Assembly: GCF_028829235.1 (NCBI RefSeq)
Contig: NZ_JAIWJY010000011.1
Coordinates: 85,588 to 149,587, forward strand
DNA: 64,000 nucleotides
DNA from: Tenacibaculum larymnensis
GTDB taxonomy: Bacteria; Bacteroidota; Bacteroidia; Flavobacteriales; Flavobacteriaceae
Direction of reading: 5' to 3'
A program made the translations under genes and the position numbers. This document shows, piece after piece, positions 44,614-53,698 of the stretch; the first letter of the stretch is position 1; each line of letters opens with the position of its first letter. The notes under the pieces are model-generated. The model was not told where the DNA came from. It made no database searches and worked only from the letters and a program-made list of their open reading frames with translations.

Positions 44614-45855
44614 CTACTCTTTTTTATATGCTTTAAAATCTTCAATAGCCTTATTCAACGCTACCAAATCCTCTTCGGTTATACTTGATTTTGATTGTAT
44701 TTGCTGTATTTTTTTGAATAAAGCAACTACTTTTTCTTCTGAATTACCACTTCTGTTGGCAAGGTTTTTATAAAAACACTCATCTATTTTTAAGGTTGAT
44801 AATCTATATTTGATTCTGATATACTCTAAAAAATAGTTGATTTTATGTTCAGCTATATTTTTATGATCTGATTTTTCGTAATACATATTGGCTATGGTAC
44901 GTGTAAAAGCCAATGTTTGATTTTTTAATGGAGTAATTACAGGAATTAAACGCTGATTACGTTTCCCTTTAAAAATAATAAAGAACAATACCCCTATCAA
45001 TCCTATATAATATGCCCATTTTAACGATTCGGTTGACAGAATATAATGCATAGGTGAGGTTATTCTACTTTTTCCTGTTTTATAGTAGGTATCCCATAAA
45101 ATAGCACTTTTACTATTAGAACCTATCCCAGCACCCGTTTCTTTTTTTTGCTGATTATTTAAGTACGATAACACATTAGCTACATATCCATAATTGCTAT
45201 CTAACAACATATTGTAATTGGTAAATGCTTGTGGGAATGTATGTAAATAGAAGTTTCCTTGACCGTGTTTTACTTTTATGAAGTTTGGTTTTTTGCTAAT
45301 AATAGAATCATTTTCATTCCTCACTACCAACTCACCTAAAACAGTTGTATTAAGAGTATCTACTTCAGAAAAATACAGCTTTGAAAAATCTCTATCAAAA
45401 TGATACTCTTTACCACCAAACATAGGGTTACTCATTTTTTGATAGGCTTTTTCTTCAAATGCCGAAGTAGTTAAATAGCTGGTTTGAATCTGCAATGTGT
45501 CTAAATGAATTCCGTTTGTTGCTATAAATACATCATTCCCTCTATCTGTGAACTCTAAGAGCTGATTCAACTCATCTTTGTCAAAATTTACTTTATTATC
45601 AAGAAAAAAGTACGTTCCATTATTCTTATCGTCTTTTAAATATATGTACGGATTTTGATAGACATCTTTTACTTCACTTTTTGGAAATAAACTAGGCATT
45701 TCTTTATGCAATACATACGTACCATACGGAATTTTATGTTTTGCTGCATAACTTGGATACCAATTGATTTCTTTAGGTTTTACAGACTCGACATAAAAAA
45801 TACCGAGCACTATAAGTACCAACAAGCCAATGTATATTTTTAGTTTCTTATCCAA
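44614..45855 (-). CDS. DUF4350 membrane protein
   Basis: A 413-residue protein with an N-terminal helix (~5-24), a large extracytoplasmic part with a DUF4350-type region (PYGTYVLHKEMPSLFP, TDRGNDVFIATNGIHLD) and a second helix (~275-292: SLKWAYYIGLIGVLFFIIF). The C-terminal tail (~300-413) is cytoplasmic and helical. It is part of the MoxR-DUF58 cluster, where DUF4350 is a regular neighbour. The stop is 2 bases before the MoxR start. Confidence 0.85.
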   Translation of the reverse strand: MDKKLKIYIGLLVLIVLGIFYVESVKPKEINWYPSYAAKHKIPYGTYVLHKEMPSLFPKSEVKDVYQNPYIYLKDDKNNGTYFFLDNKVNFDKDELNQLLEFTDRGNDVFIATNGIHLDTLQIQTSYLTTSAFEEKAYQKMSNPMFGGKEYHFDRDFSKLYFSEVDTLNTTVLGELVVRNENDSIISKKPNFIKVKHGQGNFYLHTFPQAFTNYNMLLDSNYGYVANVLSYLNNQQKKETGAGIGSNSKSAILWDTYYKTGKSRITSPMHYILSTESLKWAYYIGLIGVLFFIIFKGKRNQRLIPVITPLKNQTLAFTRTIANMYYEKSDHKNIAEHKINYFLEYIRIKYRLSTLKIDECFYKNLANRSGNSEEKVVALFKKIQQIQSKSSITEEDLVALNKAIEDFKAYKKE

Positions 45856-45856
45856 A

Positions 45857-46591
45857 TTAGTATATTTTAGCTAGCGTGTTTTTAAAATTACTTTCCGCTT
45901 GTAAGAATTTTTCTTTATCTATTGAAAACTCACCATACCACACATAATCATACAAGTAAGTTAGCTTTTTAAAATCGCTATGCAATTGCTTTTTTGATGA
46001 TAACTCTTTTATATAATCTTCGTTTGTTTTTTCTTGTTGCCAAGAGATAAAATCTTTGTCAGACAGGTTTTTTAGTAATAGTAAATAGTAATAACGTATT
46101 GCTAACTGATAATTTCCTTCTGAAATTGCTTTCTGAATTAACTTTGGTAAATCTTTATCTTTAATTAACTCCTCCTCTTCCGATAAGTGTACAATAGGTT
46201 TGTTTTTTTTACCGTCAATAATATTACGTGCATTTACTTTTAAAAAGAATTTAATAATAAAGTACAACACTAATCCTGCAATTACATATGGTAACGCTTT
46301 TAAAACAACACGTAAAAACCCTACTGCTGGAGTAATATCATCAAAAATATAAGAGAGAATTTTTATGATGGTTCGTTTTAACCAATCCCATATTTTTTCT
46401 AAAATAGTAGGTTCTCTTTTTTCTACGATGTATATAAATTCATCTTTTTGCTTGTACTCTTCTATTTTTTGAGCATCAAACTTTTTTTGTTCAATAATAG
46501 TATCATCATACCTAACTTCTCTTTTTTCTTCTTGAGAGAAAAGAGTTATTGAACAAATAAAAAACGTTATGTAAAAAAGAAACTGCTTCAA
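45857..46591 (-). CDS. DUF4129 membrane protein
   Basis: A 244-residue protein with signal peptide or first helix (LFYITFFICSITLFSQ), a second helix (~95-114) and a C-terminal DUF4129 region (~140-240: LPKLIQKAISEGNYQLAIRYYYLLLLKNLSDKDFISWQQEKTNEDYIKEL). It is regularly found with DUF4350, MoxR and DUF58. It starts 4 bases after the upstream stop and ends 1 base before the next start. Confidence 0.85.
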   Translation of the reverse strand: MKQFLFYITFFICSITLFSQEEKREVRYDDTIIEQKKFDAQKIEEYKQKDEFIYIVEKREPTILEKIWDWLKRTIIKILSYIFDDITPAVGFLRVVLKALPYVIAGLVLYFIIKFFLKVNARNIIDGKKNKPIVHLSEEEELIKDKDLPKLIQKAISEGNYQLAIRYYYLLLLKNLSDKDFISWQQEKTNEDYIKELSSKKQLHSDFKKLTYLYDYVWYGEFSIDKEKFLQAESNFKNTLAKIY

Positions 46592-46595
46592 AAGA

Positions 46596-47447
46596 TTACT
46601 GTCCTATACTATCAATTCTTTCAATAGTTCCTGTAAGGTTTTTTCTTTCGTTGATATCGAAATACAGAAGTACATTCGTTATCAAGGTTATTGAATAAAA
46701 CATTAACTTACCTGCTATTGAAATAACATTTAAAATCAAGTAAATAGGATCACTAAAAAAGCCTAAAACTTCCGACGGGTTATCACTTCCTGAACCTATC
46801 CCCATACTTATTAATTGGTATATCATTGCTGGTATTTGAAATACATACCCTAGAATACTTACTAAAATAGATACAACGAAAACCACCCCAAAAGTCTCCC
46901 AAAAATACCCGCTTATAAAGTTGAAACACTTTCCTACTGCTCCAGAGGCTGTTTCATTTTCAAACACTAAAATTGAAGCTCCTAAAGATAATGCTGGCCA
47001 TGTATAAAACACTGGTAACACACATAGCATTGCACTAGCAAATAATATTAACCCTGCTAAAATACCAAAGCCTGTAAACGACCAAAACTTAGCTTTCGTG
47101 TTGGTTACAACGTCTTCTTGTCTGACTACTCCCTTGTTATCTATATACGATTTAATATAATACATACCTGCTAAGTTTATGTAAACGATAGCTACTAAAT
47201 AAGCTATCAACATAATAAACACCGCTCCCATCATTCCTGCAACTCCACTTGCATCGTCACTCACTATTGATGAAATAGACATCATGTAATAAATCATAGC
47301 TGCTACAGCTATAACAATAGGAATTGCAGCTACTTTTAAAATCGTTAAAAAGAATTGCTTCCCTTCTAATCGTATAAATTTAAAAGCATCTGAAATAATA
47401 CTTCCTAAATCTCTCTCTTTTTTAAACTCTACGTATTCTTTATGCAT
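46596..47447 (-). CDS. Polytopic membrane protein of the MoxR cluster
   Basis: A 283-residue protein with six or so hydrophobic helices (~37-60, 76-100, 122-150, 152-170, 185-210, 240-268) and short soluble ends. It starts within the end of the SpoIIM-like gene (8-base overlap). I recognise it only as the conserved membrane protein that sits between SpoIIM and DUF4129 in Flavobacteriaceae; a DUF4013 or glycerophosphodiesterase-membrane-domain-like fold is possible. Confidence 0.75.
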   Translation of the reverse strand: MHKEYVEFKKERDLGSIISDAFKFIRLEGKQFFLTILKVAAIPIVIAVAAMIYYMMSISSIVSDDASGVAGMMGAVFIMLIAYLVAIVYINLAGMYYIKSYIDNKGVVRQEDVVTNTKAKFWSFTGFGILAGLILFASAMLCVLPVFYTWPALSLGASILVFENETASGAVGKCFNFISGYFWETFGVVFVVSILVSILGYVFQIPAMIYQLISMGIGSGSDNPSEVLGFFSDPIYLILNVISIAGKLMFYSITLITNVLLYFDINERKNLTGTIERIDSIGQ

Positions 47448-48405
47448 GGGTTTGTTGATTTTTATAAACTTTAACAGGGTAAATGACGTAATAAAATATG
47501 ATTAATGCTAATGAAGTAACAATAATTAAAATTGTTAACCAATCTGGCATTTCTGTATGACGGGTTACAAAACCTTCTAAAAATCCTGCAACAATAAAAA
47601 ACGGAATAGTACTTACCATTATTTTTAATCCGTCTTTCATGCTTCTTTTAAACGATTCTAATCGCGAGTAGGTTTTTGGAAACAATAAGCCATTCCCCAA
47701 TACCAAACCTGCACAGCCTGCAATAACAATTACTGATATTTCTATAGTTCCATGAATCCAAATGGTTCTTGACGATTCCCAAAACAATCCTTTATCATAA
47801 AAGAAATACAAAAACGAACCTAACATTATTCCGTTTTGCATCATAATATATAAGGTTCCAACCGAGAAAAGCATTCCTAAAATGAAGGCATACATGGCAA
47901 CTTTTATATTATTTACAGTAATTCCTATAAACATATCAACTTCATTGGCTTTTTTATAAACAGCCATTGGATCACCATTTTCAATATTTTCTAAGGTCAT
48001 GTTTACATAACCATCTCCTAAAATAAGGCGAACAAAATCAATATCAGTTGCAGCTGAAAAAGCTCCACAAATTGAGAAAAAAGCAAATACTAAAAACGCA
48101 ATCAATAATTGTTTTTGGTGGCTATAAAACATCAAAGGAAATTCCGTTTTAAAAAAACTAACAAACCTGTTTTTACTTTCTTTTTTGGTTTTATATATTT
48201 TTTGATGCGCAGCAGAAGCTATAGAATTTAAATATATCACCGTATTTCCGCTCGGATAAAAGGTTTTAGCGTAACTTAAATCATCAGTCAACTCCACATA
48301 TAAATCAGATAATTTATCTGGTGAAATAACTTTTTTGTTGTACAGCGCATCTTCAAAAAGTTGCCACTTTTCTTTATTTTTATTTACAAAAGCAGCTTCT
48401 CTCAT
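47440..48405 (-). CDS. SpoIIM-like (stage II sporulation protein M family) membrane protein
   Basis: A 321-residue membrane protein with an N-terminal soluble helical part (MREAAFVNKNKEKWQLFEDAL) and several C-terminal helices (~105-125, 168-190, 200-220, 225-245, 265-285, 290-312). The motif WIHGTIEISVIVIAGCAGLVLG is typical of the SpoIIM/DUF95 family. The organism does not sporulate; members here belong to the RDD-MoxR-DUF58 cluster, and an RDD gene is divergent just upstream. Confidence 0.87.
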   Translation of the reverse strand: MREAAFVNKNKEKWQLFEDALYNKKVISPDKLSDLYVELTDDLSYAKTFYPSGNTVIYLNSIASAAHQKIYKTKKESKNRFVSFFKTEFPLMFYSHQKQLLIAFLVFAFFSICGAFSAATDIDFVRLILGDGYVNMTLENIENGDPMAVYKKANEVDMFIGITVNNIKVAMYAFILGMLFSVGTLYIMMQNGIMLGSFLYFFYDKGLFWESSRTIWIHGTIEISVIVIAGCAGLVLGNGLLFPKTYSRLESFKRSMKDGLKIMVSTIPFFIVAGFLEGFVTRHTEMPDWLTILIIVTSLALIIFYYVIYPVKVYKNQQTHA

Positions 48406-48524
48406 GTATTTAAAAAATTAAAGCATGTTTGTTGAGAAGTTTCTCTAATCATAGAATATTTTTATCTTCGCTAAACTAAAAAAAGTTGCATAAATATCAA
48501 CAAAAAAAAGTGAAAAACTAGTTC

Positions 48525-49241
48525 ATGGATAATTTTCAAATAGAAACAGCTCAAAACATTGCTATTAGTCAAAATGTAGCTCATGTTACCACTCGTATTG
48601 GTTCTTATTTAATCGATGCCTTATTTATTGTTGGGTACTACATTATCATTGCTATTATAATAGGTATGTTAGATATCCCTATGAGTATGGAATATATGAG
48701 TCTGTTTGTTTTATTAGGGCTCCCTGTATTCTTCTACAGCTTTCTTTTTGAAATTTTAATGAATGGGCAAACACCTGGTAAATACTTCAACCAAATAAGA
48801 GTGGTTAAATTGGATGGTTCTAAACCTACTTTTGGAAGTTATTTAATTAGATGGTTGCTACGTTTTGTTGATTTTACTTTAGCTAGTGGCTCTGTTGCAG
48901 TTCTTACAATTTTATTAAACGGAAAAGGGCAACGTTTAGGAGATATTGCTGCAGGAACTACTGTAATATCTGAAAAGAAAAGAATTACGTTAAAAGATAC
49001 TATTGCAAGCGATGTAGTCGATAACTACACACCTACTTATTCACAAGTTACTCTATTGAATGATAACGATATTCATACCATTACAAGGGTATATAGAGAT
49101 GCCATGAAGAAAAGAAATCATAAAGTAATTTTAAAACTACATACAAAAGTTATTGAATTAACAGGAATTACCACAGAGCAAAAACCTGCTCAATTTATAG
49201 ATACTGTGATTAAAGATTATCATTATTACGCAAGGCAGTAA
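48525..49241 (+). CDS. RDD-family membrane protein
   Basis: A 238-residue protein with the RDD motif in VTTRIGSYLIDALFIVGYYII (~20-40) and LMNGQTPGKYFNQIRVVKLDGSKPTFGSYLIRWLLRFVD (~85-120), plus three to four helices. The C-terminal ~75 residues are cytoplasmic. Divergent from spoIIM; -7-like TATCTTCG upstream (near 48466). RDD proteins have been linked to ion exchange in other bacteria, and to this cluster by position. Confidence 0.88.
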   Translation: MDNFQIETAQNIAISQNVAHVTTRIGSYLIDALFIVGYYIIIAIIIGMLDIPMSMEYMSLFVLLGLPVFFYSFLFEILMNGQTPGKYFNQIRVVKLDGSKPTFGSYLIRWLLRFVDFTLASGSVAVLTILLNGKGQRLGDIAAGTTVISEKKRITLKDTIASDVVDNYTPTYSQVTLLNDNDIHTITRVYRDAMKKRNHKVILKLHTKVIELTGITTEQKPAQFIDTVIKDYHYYARQ

Positions 49242-49317
49242 ACCTAATCAAATTAATCTATGGGAGTATTTTTTATGAAGTTATACTTTCATTCATCTTA
49301 TAAAAACTTAATTATTA

Positions 49318-49325
49318 TATCTTTG
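49318..49325 (+). promoter_or_regulatory. -7 box of the T2SS-like operon
   Basis: TATCTTTG ends 9 bases before the TTG start codon at 49335. With transcription starting 5-7 bases downstream, the leader is only a few bases. No -33 TTG at standard spacing. Confidence 0.6.
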
Positions 49326-49334
49326 ACATAAAAA

Positions 49335-49805
49335 TTGATTTATATTCTTCTTAGTTTACTATTAATAATCTTTTACCAAGACTTAAAAGAAAGACAAGTA
49401 TTTTTACTTGTTTTATTAACCGCTATAGTTGCTGGTTCATTTATCTATTTTAAAAACACCTTATTAAACATTTATCTTCTCAATATTTTGATAAACCTAA
49501 TAATCTTATCAACTATATTATTTATAATTTTTCTGTACTCTAAATTAAAACTTAAAAAATCATTTTTCTATTCTTTGGGGCTGGGAGATATACTTTTTTT
49601 TATTTTACTATGTATTAGTTTTCCTACAGTAACATTTTTAACTTTATTTTCCGCATCATTAATTTTTTCTCTCATTTTGTTTTTAACCCTAAAACCTAAA
49701 CTAACTCAAAAAACGGTACCATTGGCTGGATTCCAAGCATTATTTCTATTTTTAATTTTATTTATAAATTTGGTATTTAATATTGTTAATATCTATGCTT
49801 TCTAA
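49335..49805 (+). CDS. Minimal A24 prepilin peptidase
   Basis: A 156-residue, almost entirely hydrophobic protein with TTG start and about six helices. The aspartate pair of A24 peptidases is present: Asp16 in IFYQDLKERQVF and Asp85 in LGLGDILFF (GxGD). It lacks the cytoplasmic N-terminal methyltransferase/zinc domain of PilD/GspO, as in CpaA/TadV-type peptidases. Its job would be to cleave the four pilin-like precursors of this locus at their shared K-x-x-A site; Ala instead of Gly at -1 fits its divergence. The stop overlaps the ATPase start by one base (TAATG). Confidence 0.8.
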   Translation: MIYILLSLLLIIFYQDLKERQVFLLVLLTAIVAGSFIYFKNTLLNIYLLNILINLIILSTILFIIFLYSKLKLKKSFFYSLGLGDILFFILLCISFPTVTFLTLFSASLIFSLILFLTLKPKLTQKTVPLAGFQALFLFLILFINLVFNIVNIYAF

Positions 49806-51202
49806 TGAAAAAGAAAAACTTTGATTTACCTACTGAATTATCACAGCTAATTCCCTCTGAACTGGCTTATGAATATAGAATAATCCCCATTAACACAGAG
49901 AAAAACAGTACTACCTTTTTAACTGATTCTAATAAAACAGAAAATCTAAAATCTGAGCTTCAAATAGTTTTAGGAAAAAGTATAATTTTAGAAGAAGAAT
50001 TAACTAGCAATATTGATAGCTACTTACAAAAAAACTACAGAAAACGAAATCGAAAAAGCGCTACTTCTTTACAATATTCAGAAGATTTTTTACTAAATAT
50101 AATTCATGAAGCTAAAGAGATAGGCAGCAGTGATATACATTTTGAGTCATTTGAAAAACAAAAAAGAGTACGATTTAGAATTGATGGTAAGTTAATTGAA
50201 AAATATATTATTCCCGCCTCAGAATATCCCAAAATAATTAATCGCCTAAAAATTATGGCTAGCATGGATATTTCTGAAAAAAGATTACCTCAAGATGGAC
50301 GTATTAACCTAACCACAAAGTCAGAAGATTTTGACATAAGAGTATCATCTTTACCAACGCTACAGGGAGAAAAACTTGTATTGCGTATACTATCAAAAAA
50401 CAATGTTGATATTCAGTTAAACAAGTTAGGTTTTACCATAGAAGAGTTAAAAACATATAGAAAAACAATAAAAAAACCCAATGGTATTATTTTAATTTCT
50501 GGTCCAACAGGCTCTGGTAAAACCACTACTCTTTATGCTACTTTAAAGGAATTAAACAAAGAAGACACCAATATTCTTACAATAGAAGACCCTGTAGAAT
50601 ACACATTAGAAGGAGTTAATCAAGTTCAATTAAAAGAAGATATAGGTTTAGACTTTTCAAGTACTTTAAAAACTTTTTTAAGGCAAGACCCAGATATAAT
50701 CATGGTAGGAGAAATAAGAGATGTAGCTACTGCAAATATGGCTATTAGAGCTGCTTTGACAGGCCATCTCGTACTATCAACAATACACACTAACTCTGCA
50801 TGGGGAACTGTTTCTAGGTTAATAGATATGGGAGTACCTTCTTTTTTAATTGCAAGTACACTAAATATAAGCATCGCTCAACGATTGGTTAGAAAACTTT
50901 GTGATAATTGCAAAAAAGAAGAACAAACATCAATAGATTCTGAATTACATGACGCTTTAAAAACTCATTTTATAGCTGTTGGGTGTGAAGAATGTTATCA
51001 AACAGGATATAAAGGGAGAAAAGCTATATACGAAATTATACCTGTTACAAAAGAAGTAATTTCATTTATTAAAAAAGAAGAATTAGAAATAGATACTTAT
51101 TTAAGAGCTAATAAAATTAAAACACTACAAAATAATGCTATTGAACTAGTTAAAGAAGGAGTTACTTCAATTGATGAAGTATATTCATTAATAATCTCGT
51201 AA
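49805..51202 (+). CDS. gspE: GspE/PilB-type assembly ATPase
   Basis: A 465-residue secretion ATPase. A short N-terminal domain (~1-85) leads to the NTE core (EIGSSDIHFESFEKQKRVRFRIDGKL), Walker A GPTGSGKT (233-240), an Asp box (EDPVEY), Walker B region DIIMVGEIRD (~297-306) and His box STIHTN. The zinc-binding Cys set is present: Cys366, Cys369, Cys394 and Cys397. Motifs show it to be of the assembly (GspE/PilB/MshE) type rather than PilT. It powers pseudopilus extension from the cytoplasmic side. Starts in TAATG with the peptidase stop; 1 base before the next gene. Confidence 0.94.
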   Translation: MKKKNFDLPTELSQLIPSELAYEYRIIPINTEKNSTTFLTDSNKTENLKSELQIVLGKSIILEEELTSNIDSYLQKNYRKRNRKSATSLQYSEDFLLNIIHEAKEIGSSDIHFESFEKQKRVRFRIDGKLIEKYIIPASEYPKIINRLKIMASMDISEKRLPQDGRINLTTKSEDFDIRVSSLPTLQGEKLVLRILSKNNVDIQLNKLGFTIEELKTYRKTIKKPNGIILISGPTGSGKTTTLYATLKELNKEDTNILTIEDPVEYTLEGVNQVQLKEDIGLDFSSTLKTFLRQDPDIIMVGEIRDVATANMAIRAALTGHLVLSTIHTNSAWGTVSRLIDMGVPSFLIASTLNISIAQRLVRKLCDNCKKEEQTSIDSELHDALKTHFIAVGCEECYQTGYKGRKAIYEIIPVTKEVISFIKKEELEIDTYLRANKIKTLQNNAIELVKEGVTSIDEVYSLIIS

Positions 51203-51203
51203 A

Positions 51204-51656
51204 ATGAAAAAACAACACAAAACGTATATTTTAATTATTGCTGTTATTATTGTTTGGGGAGTAATTGGATTTCAAATTTTTGGTTACTTAAATCCTAAGG
51301 AAGAAATATTAATACCTGCAACTAACAAACAAAGCATTGCTAGAAAAAAAATAAAGAAAAAGCAAAACTACATTATTAAAAGACACACAAGGGATCCTTT
51401 TTTAGGAAAACTAATAACTAAACCTACGAAAAAAGGGAGGAAGAAAAAAGTAGCTGAACCAGTAAATTTTCCTCCTATTATTTATCATGGAATAATTGAA
51501 AGTAATAAAAGAAAATCTTTTATAATATCCATAAACGGAAATCAAAACATTTTAAAAATAGGGCAATCTATTAGTGATATAAAATTACTTTCTGGTAATA
51601 AAAAAGAAGTGAAAATTCATTACAAGGGAAACAACAAAGTAATTCCTCTTAGTTAA
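51204..51656 (+). CDS. GspC/PilP-like inner-membrane protein
   Basis: A 150-residue protein with one N-terminal helix (~7-27), a basic periplasmic linker (~45-90) and a C-terminal domain IIYHGIIESNKRKSFIISI..LKIGQSISDIKLL..KEVKIHYKGNNKVIPL. This resembles the HR/PilP-type domain that contacts the secretin N0 domain. I call it GspC-like by this pattern and by position right after the ATPase; primary similarity is weak. Confidence 0.6.
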   Translation: MKKQHKTYILIIAVIIVWGVIGFQIFGYLNPKEEILIPATNKQSIARKKIKKKQNYIIKRHTRDPFLGKLITKPTKKGRKKKVAEPVNFPPIIYHGIIESNKRKSFIISINGNQNILKIGQSISDIKLLSGNKKEVKIHYKGNNKVIPLS

Positions 51657-51658
51657 TA

Positions 51659-52930
51659 ATGCTTAATAGGTTAACAAAAATAAAAGCGGGTGCTTTACAG
51701 TATGTTTTGGTAATTTCAGTTATCATTGCTATTATACTACTAACCTTCATCCTGTTAATTAACTTACAAAACAAACTATCTGCAAAGCGCCTTTTCTACA
51801 AACAAGCCATTTTAAACGTTAATTACGGATTTGATTACTTATCAAATACAGATATTGAATATAACCAAGTCTTGACAAAACAATTTTCAGACAACATTAA
51901 AGAATCTACATCAATATTTAAAAAAAAGTGGGGAATTTTTGAAATAGGCTTTGTTACATCTAAAGTAGGACAAGAATATTTTCAAAAACTAGGTCTTTTA
52001 GGCTGGTGGCAAGATAAAAGAAAAGCTCTTTACCTTCAAGATAATAATACTCCGTTAGTTATGGTTGGAGATGCTAAAATAGTAGGCGATGTTTTTTTAC
52101 CTAAAAGAGGTATCAAAACAGGGAATATTGGAGGTACTTCATTTTACAACAATAAATTAATTGAAGGAGTTAAACATACAAGCACCAATAAACTACCACA
52201 AATATCCAACTCTATAGTAATAGAACAACTACTAAAACACTACTATCTAAATGACTCTATTCAAAATTTTGAGCTAGAAGAAAATCTTAATATCACACAA
52301 TCATTTAATAAAAAAACATTTTTACACGAAACAACTTCCAGCATTTATCTTCAAAATATTTCTTTAAAAGGTAATATTATAGTGAGGTCTGATAGAAAAA
52401 TAACAATTACTGCTTCAGCTAAATTAAATGACATTATTCTTATTGCTCCTGAAATCGTCTTAGAAAAAAATGTAACAGGAAATTTTCAAGCTTTTGCTAC
52501 CAAAACGATAACTGTTAATGAAAACTGTAAAATTAATTATCCATCCTCCTTGGTTCTTCTTTTAAAGAGTGATGAAGCTAAAAAAAATCAAAAAGAAAAT
52601 AAAATAGAATTAAAACAAGGAGTCATCTTTAAAGGAGTGATGATATATAAAAAAGAAAATAGTGAACTACAACAAAGCAATTATAATCCTCAAATAATTA
52701 TTAAAGAAGAAGCTGTAGTTACAGGAGAAGTCTATTGTGAAGCTAACCTAGAACTACTTGGAGAAGTAAAAGGGATGGTAATAACAAAAAACTTTATAAC
52801 CAACCAACAAGGAAGCACTTATATAAATCACATATTAAACGGTAAGATTAACGCAAATAAACTCCCTACACAATATGTAGGAATGAACTTAAACTCTAAT
52901 AATCAAAATATAGCTAAATGGTTATATTAA
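51659..52930 (+). CDS. GspK-like large minor pseudopilin
   Basis: A 423-residue protein. It opens with LTKIKA followed by GALQYVLVISVIIAIILLTFILLIN, a class III-type signal: the pre-cleavage KIKA matches the three other pilin-like proteins of the locus. The position that would be Glu+5 is Tyr, as in GspK-type minor pilins that lack Glu5. The large periplasmic domain (~40-420) contains beta-helical segments (SIYLQNISLKGNIIVRSDRKITITASAKLNDI...). Overlaps the next gene by 13 bases. A tip role in the pseudopilus is inferred. Confidence 0.65.
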   Translation: MLNRLTKIKAGALQYVLVISVIIAIILLTFILLINLQNKLSAKRLFYKQAILNVNYGFDYLSNTDIEYNQVLTKQFSDNIKESTSIFKKKWGIFEIGFVTSKVGQEYFQKLGLLGWWQDKRKALYLQDNNTPLVMVGDAKIVGDVFLPKRGIKTGNIGGTSFYNNKLIEGVKHTSTNKLPQISNSIVIEQLLKHYYLNDSIQNFELEENLNITQSFNKKTFLHETTSSIYLQNISLKGNIIVRSDRKITITASAKLNDIILIAPEIVLEKNVTGNFQAFATKTITVNENCKINYPSSLVLLLKSDEAKKNQKENKIELKQGVIFKGVMIYKKENSELQQSNYNPQIIIKEEAVVTGEVYCEANLELLGEVKGMVITKNFITNQQGSTYINHILNGKINANKLPTQYVGMNLNSNNQNIAKWLY

Positions 52931-53259
52931 AAAAAATAAAAGCATCGTCGTTGAATGAAGTAATAATAGCAACTATTGTTATTGTTTTAGTTTTTGGTAT
53001 AGCTATAGCTATACTTAACAACATTATGCAAAATACAATTCGTAAGAATACTAAAGCGGCAGATTCAAAGCTAAGTGAAATAGTATATCAATATCAACAT
53101 GCATTAATTAAACTTCCTTATAGCAATGATGAAGGAGATTGGTTAATTCATATTTCTAAACAAAACAATAATAATTTAAATGAAATTGAATTTGAAATAA
53201 CCTCTAAAAAAACAAATACAACAGTTTCAAGAAAAATTATTGATTATGAAAAAAATTAA
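52918..53259 (+). CDS. Minor pseudopilin (GspI/J-like)
   Basis: A 113-residue type IV pilin-like protein: ILKKIKA followed by SSLNEVIIATIVIVLVFGIAIAI, so Ala at -1 and Glu at +5, then a hydrophobic N-helix and a small periplasmic domain. Overlaps the GspK-like gene by 13 bases and the next pseudopilin by 14. Small minor pseudopilins of this kind prime the tip of T2SS/T4P filaments. GspI or GspJ identity cannot be fixed. Confidence 0.8.
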   Translation: MVILKKIKASSLNEVIIATIVIVLVFGIAIAILNNIMQNTIRKNTKAADSKLSEIVYQYQHALIKLPYSNDEGDWLIHISKQNNNNLNEIEFEITSKKTNTTVSRKIIDYEKN

Positions 53260-53695
53260 AGCTTTTACATTAACTGAGCTTCTTGTAGTAATGGTTGTAT
53301 CAACTATAGTGATATCTTTAGCTTTTTTAGTATTAACAATGATTCAAAAACAAACACAAAGCATTAAAATCAACTTAAACAAAAAACAAACCATAGAAAA
53401 TTTAGACAAGGTACTATGGAAAGATTTTAATGAAGCTAATAATGTTTTTTTTAAAAAGGAACTTCTTTCTTTTGAAAAAGAGTTAGATACCATAACATAT
53501 ACTTTTCAGAAAAAAACAATAATTAGAGAAAAAGATAGCTTTTCAATTCAAACAAATAATAAAACTTTTTTTTTAGATGGTTTAAAAGTTAAAAACGGGG
53601 CTATTGACGCCTTAAAATTAGAATTTGAAAACACTTACAATAATCAGAAATTATTTGTAAACAGAGTAAAAAGTGCTTCATTTTATATAAATTAA
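53246..53695 (+). CDS. Minor pseudopilin (GspJ-like)
   Basis: A 149-residue type IV pilin-like protein, MKKIKA followed by FTLTELLVVMVVSTIVISLAFLVL: Ala at -1, Phe at +1, Glu at +5. A longer reading from the TTG at 53240 is less likely. The globular part (~35-149) is mostly beta. It starts inside the previous gene's end and stops 3 bases before gspF. Together with the preceding two proteins it would form a tip complex. Confidence 0.85.
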   Translation: MKKIKAFTLTELLVVMVVSTIVISLAFLVLTMIQKQTQSIKINLNKKQTIENLDKVLWKDFNEANNVFFKKELLSFEKELDTITYTFQKKTIIREKDSFSIQTNNKTFFLDGLKVKNGAIDALKLEFENTYNNQKLFVNRVKSASFYIN

Positions 53696-53698
53696 AGA

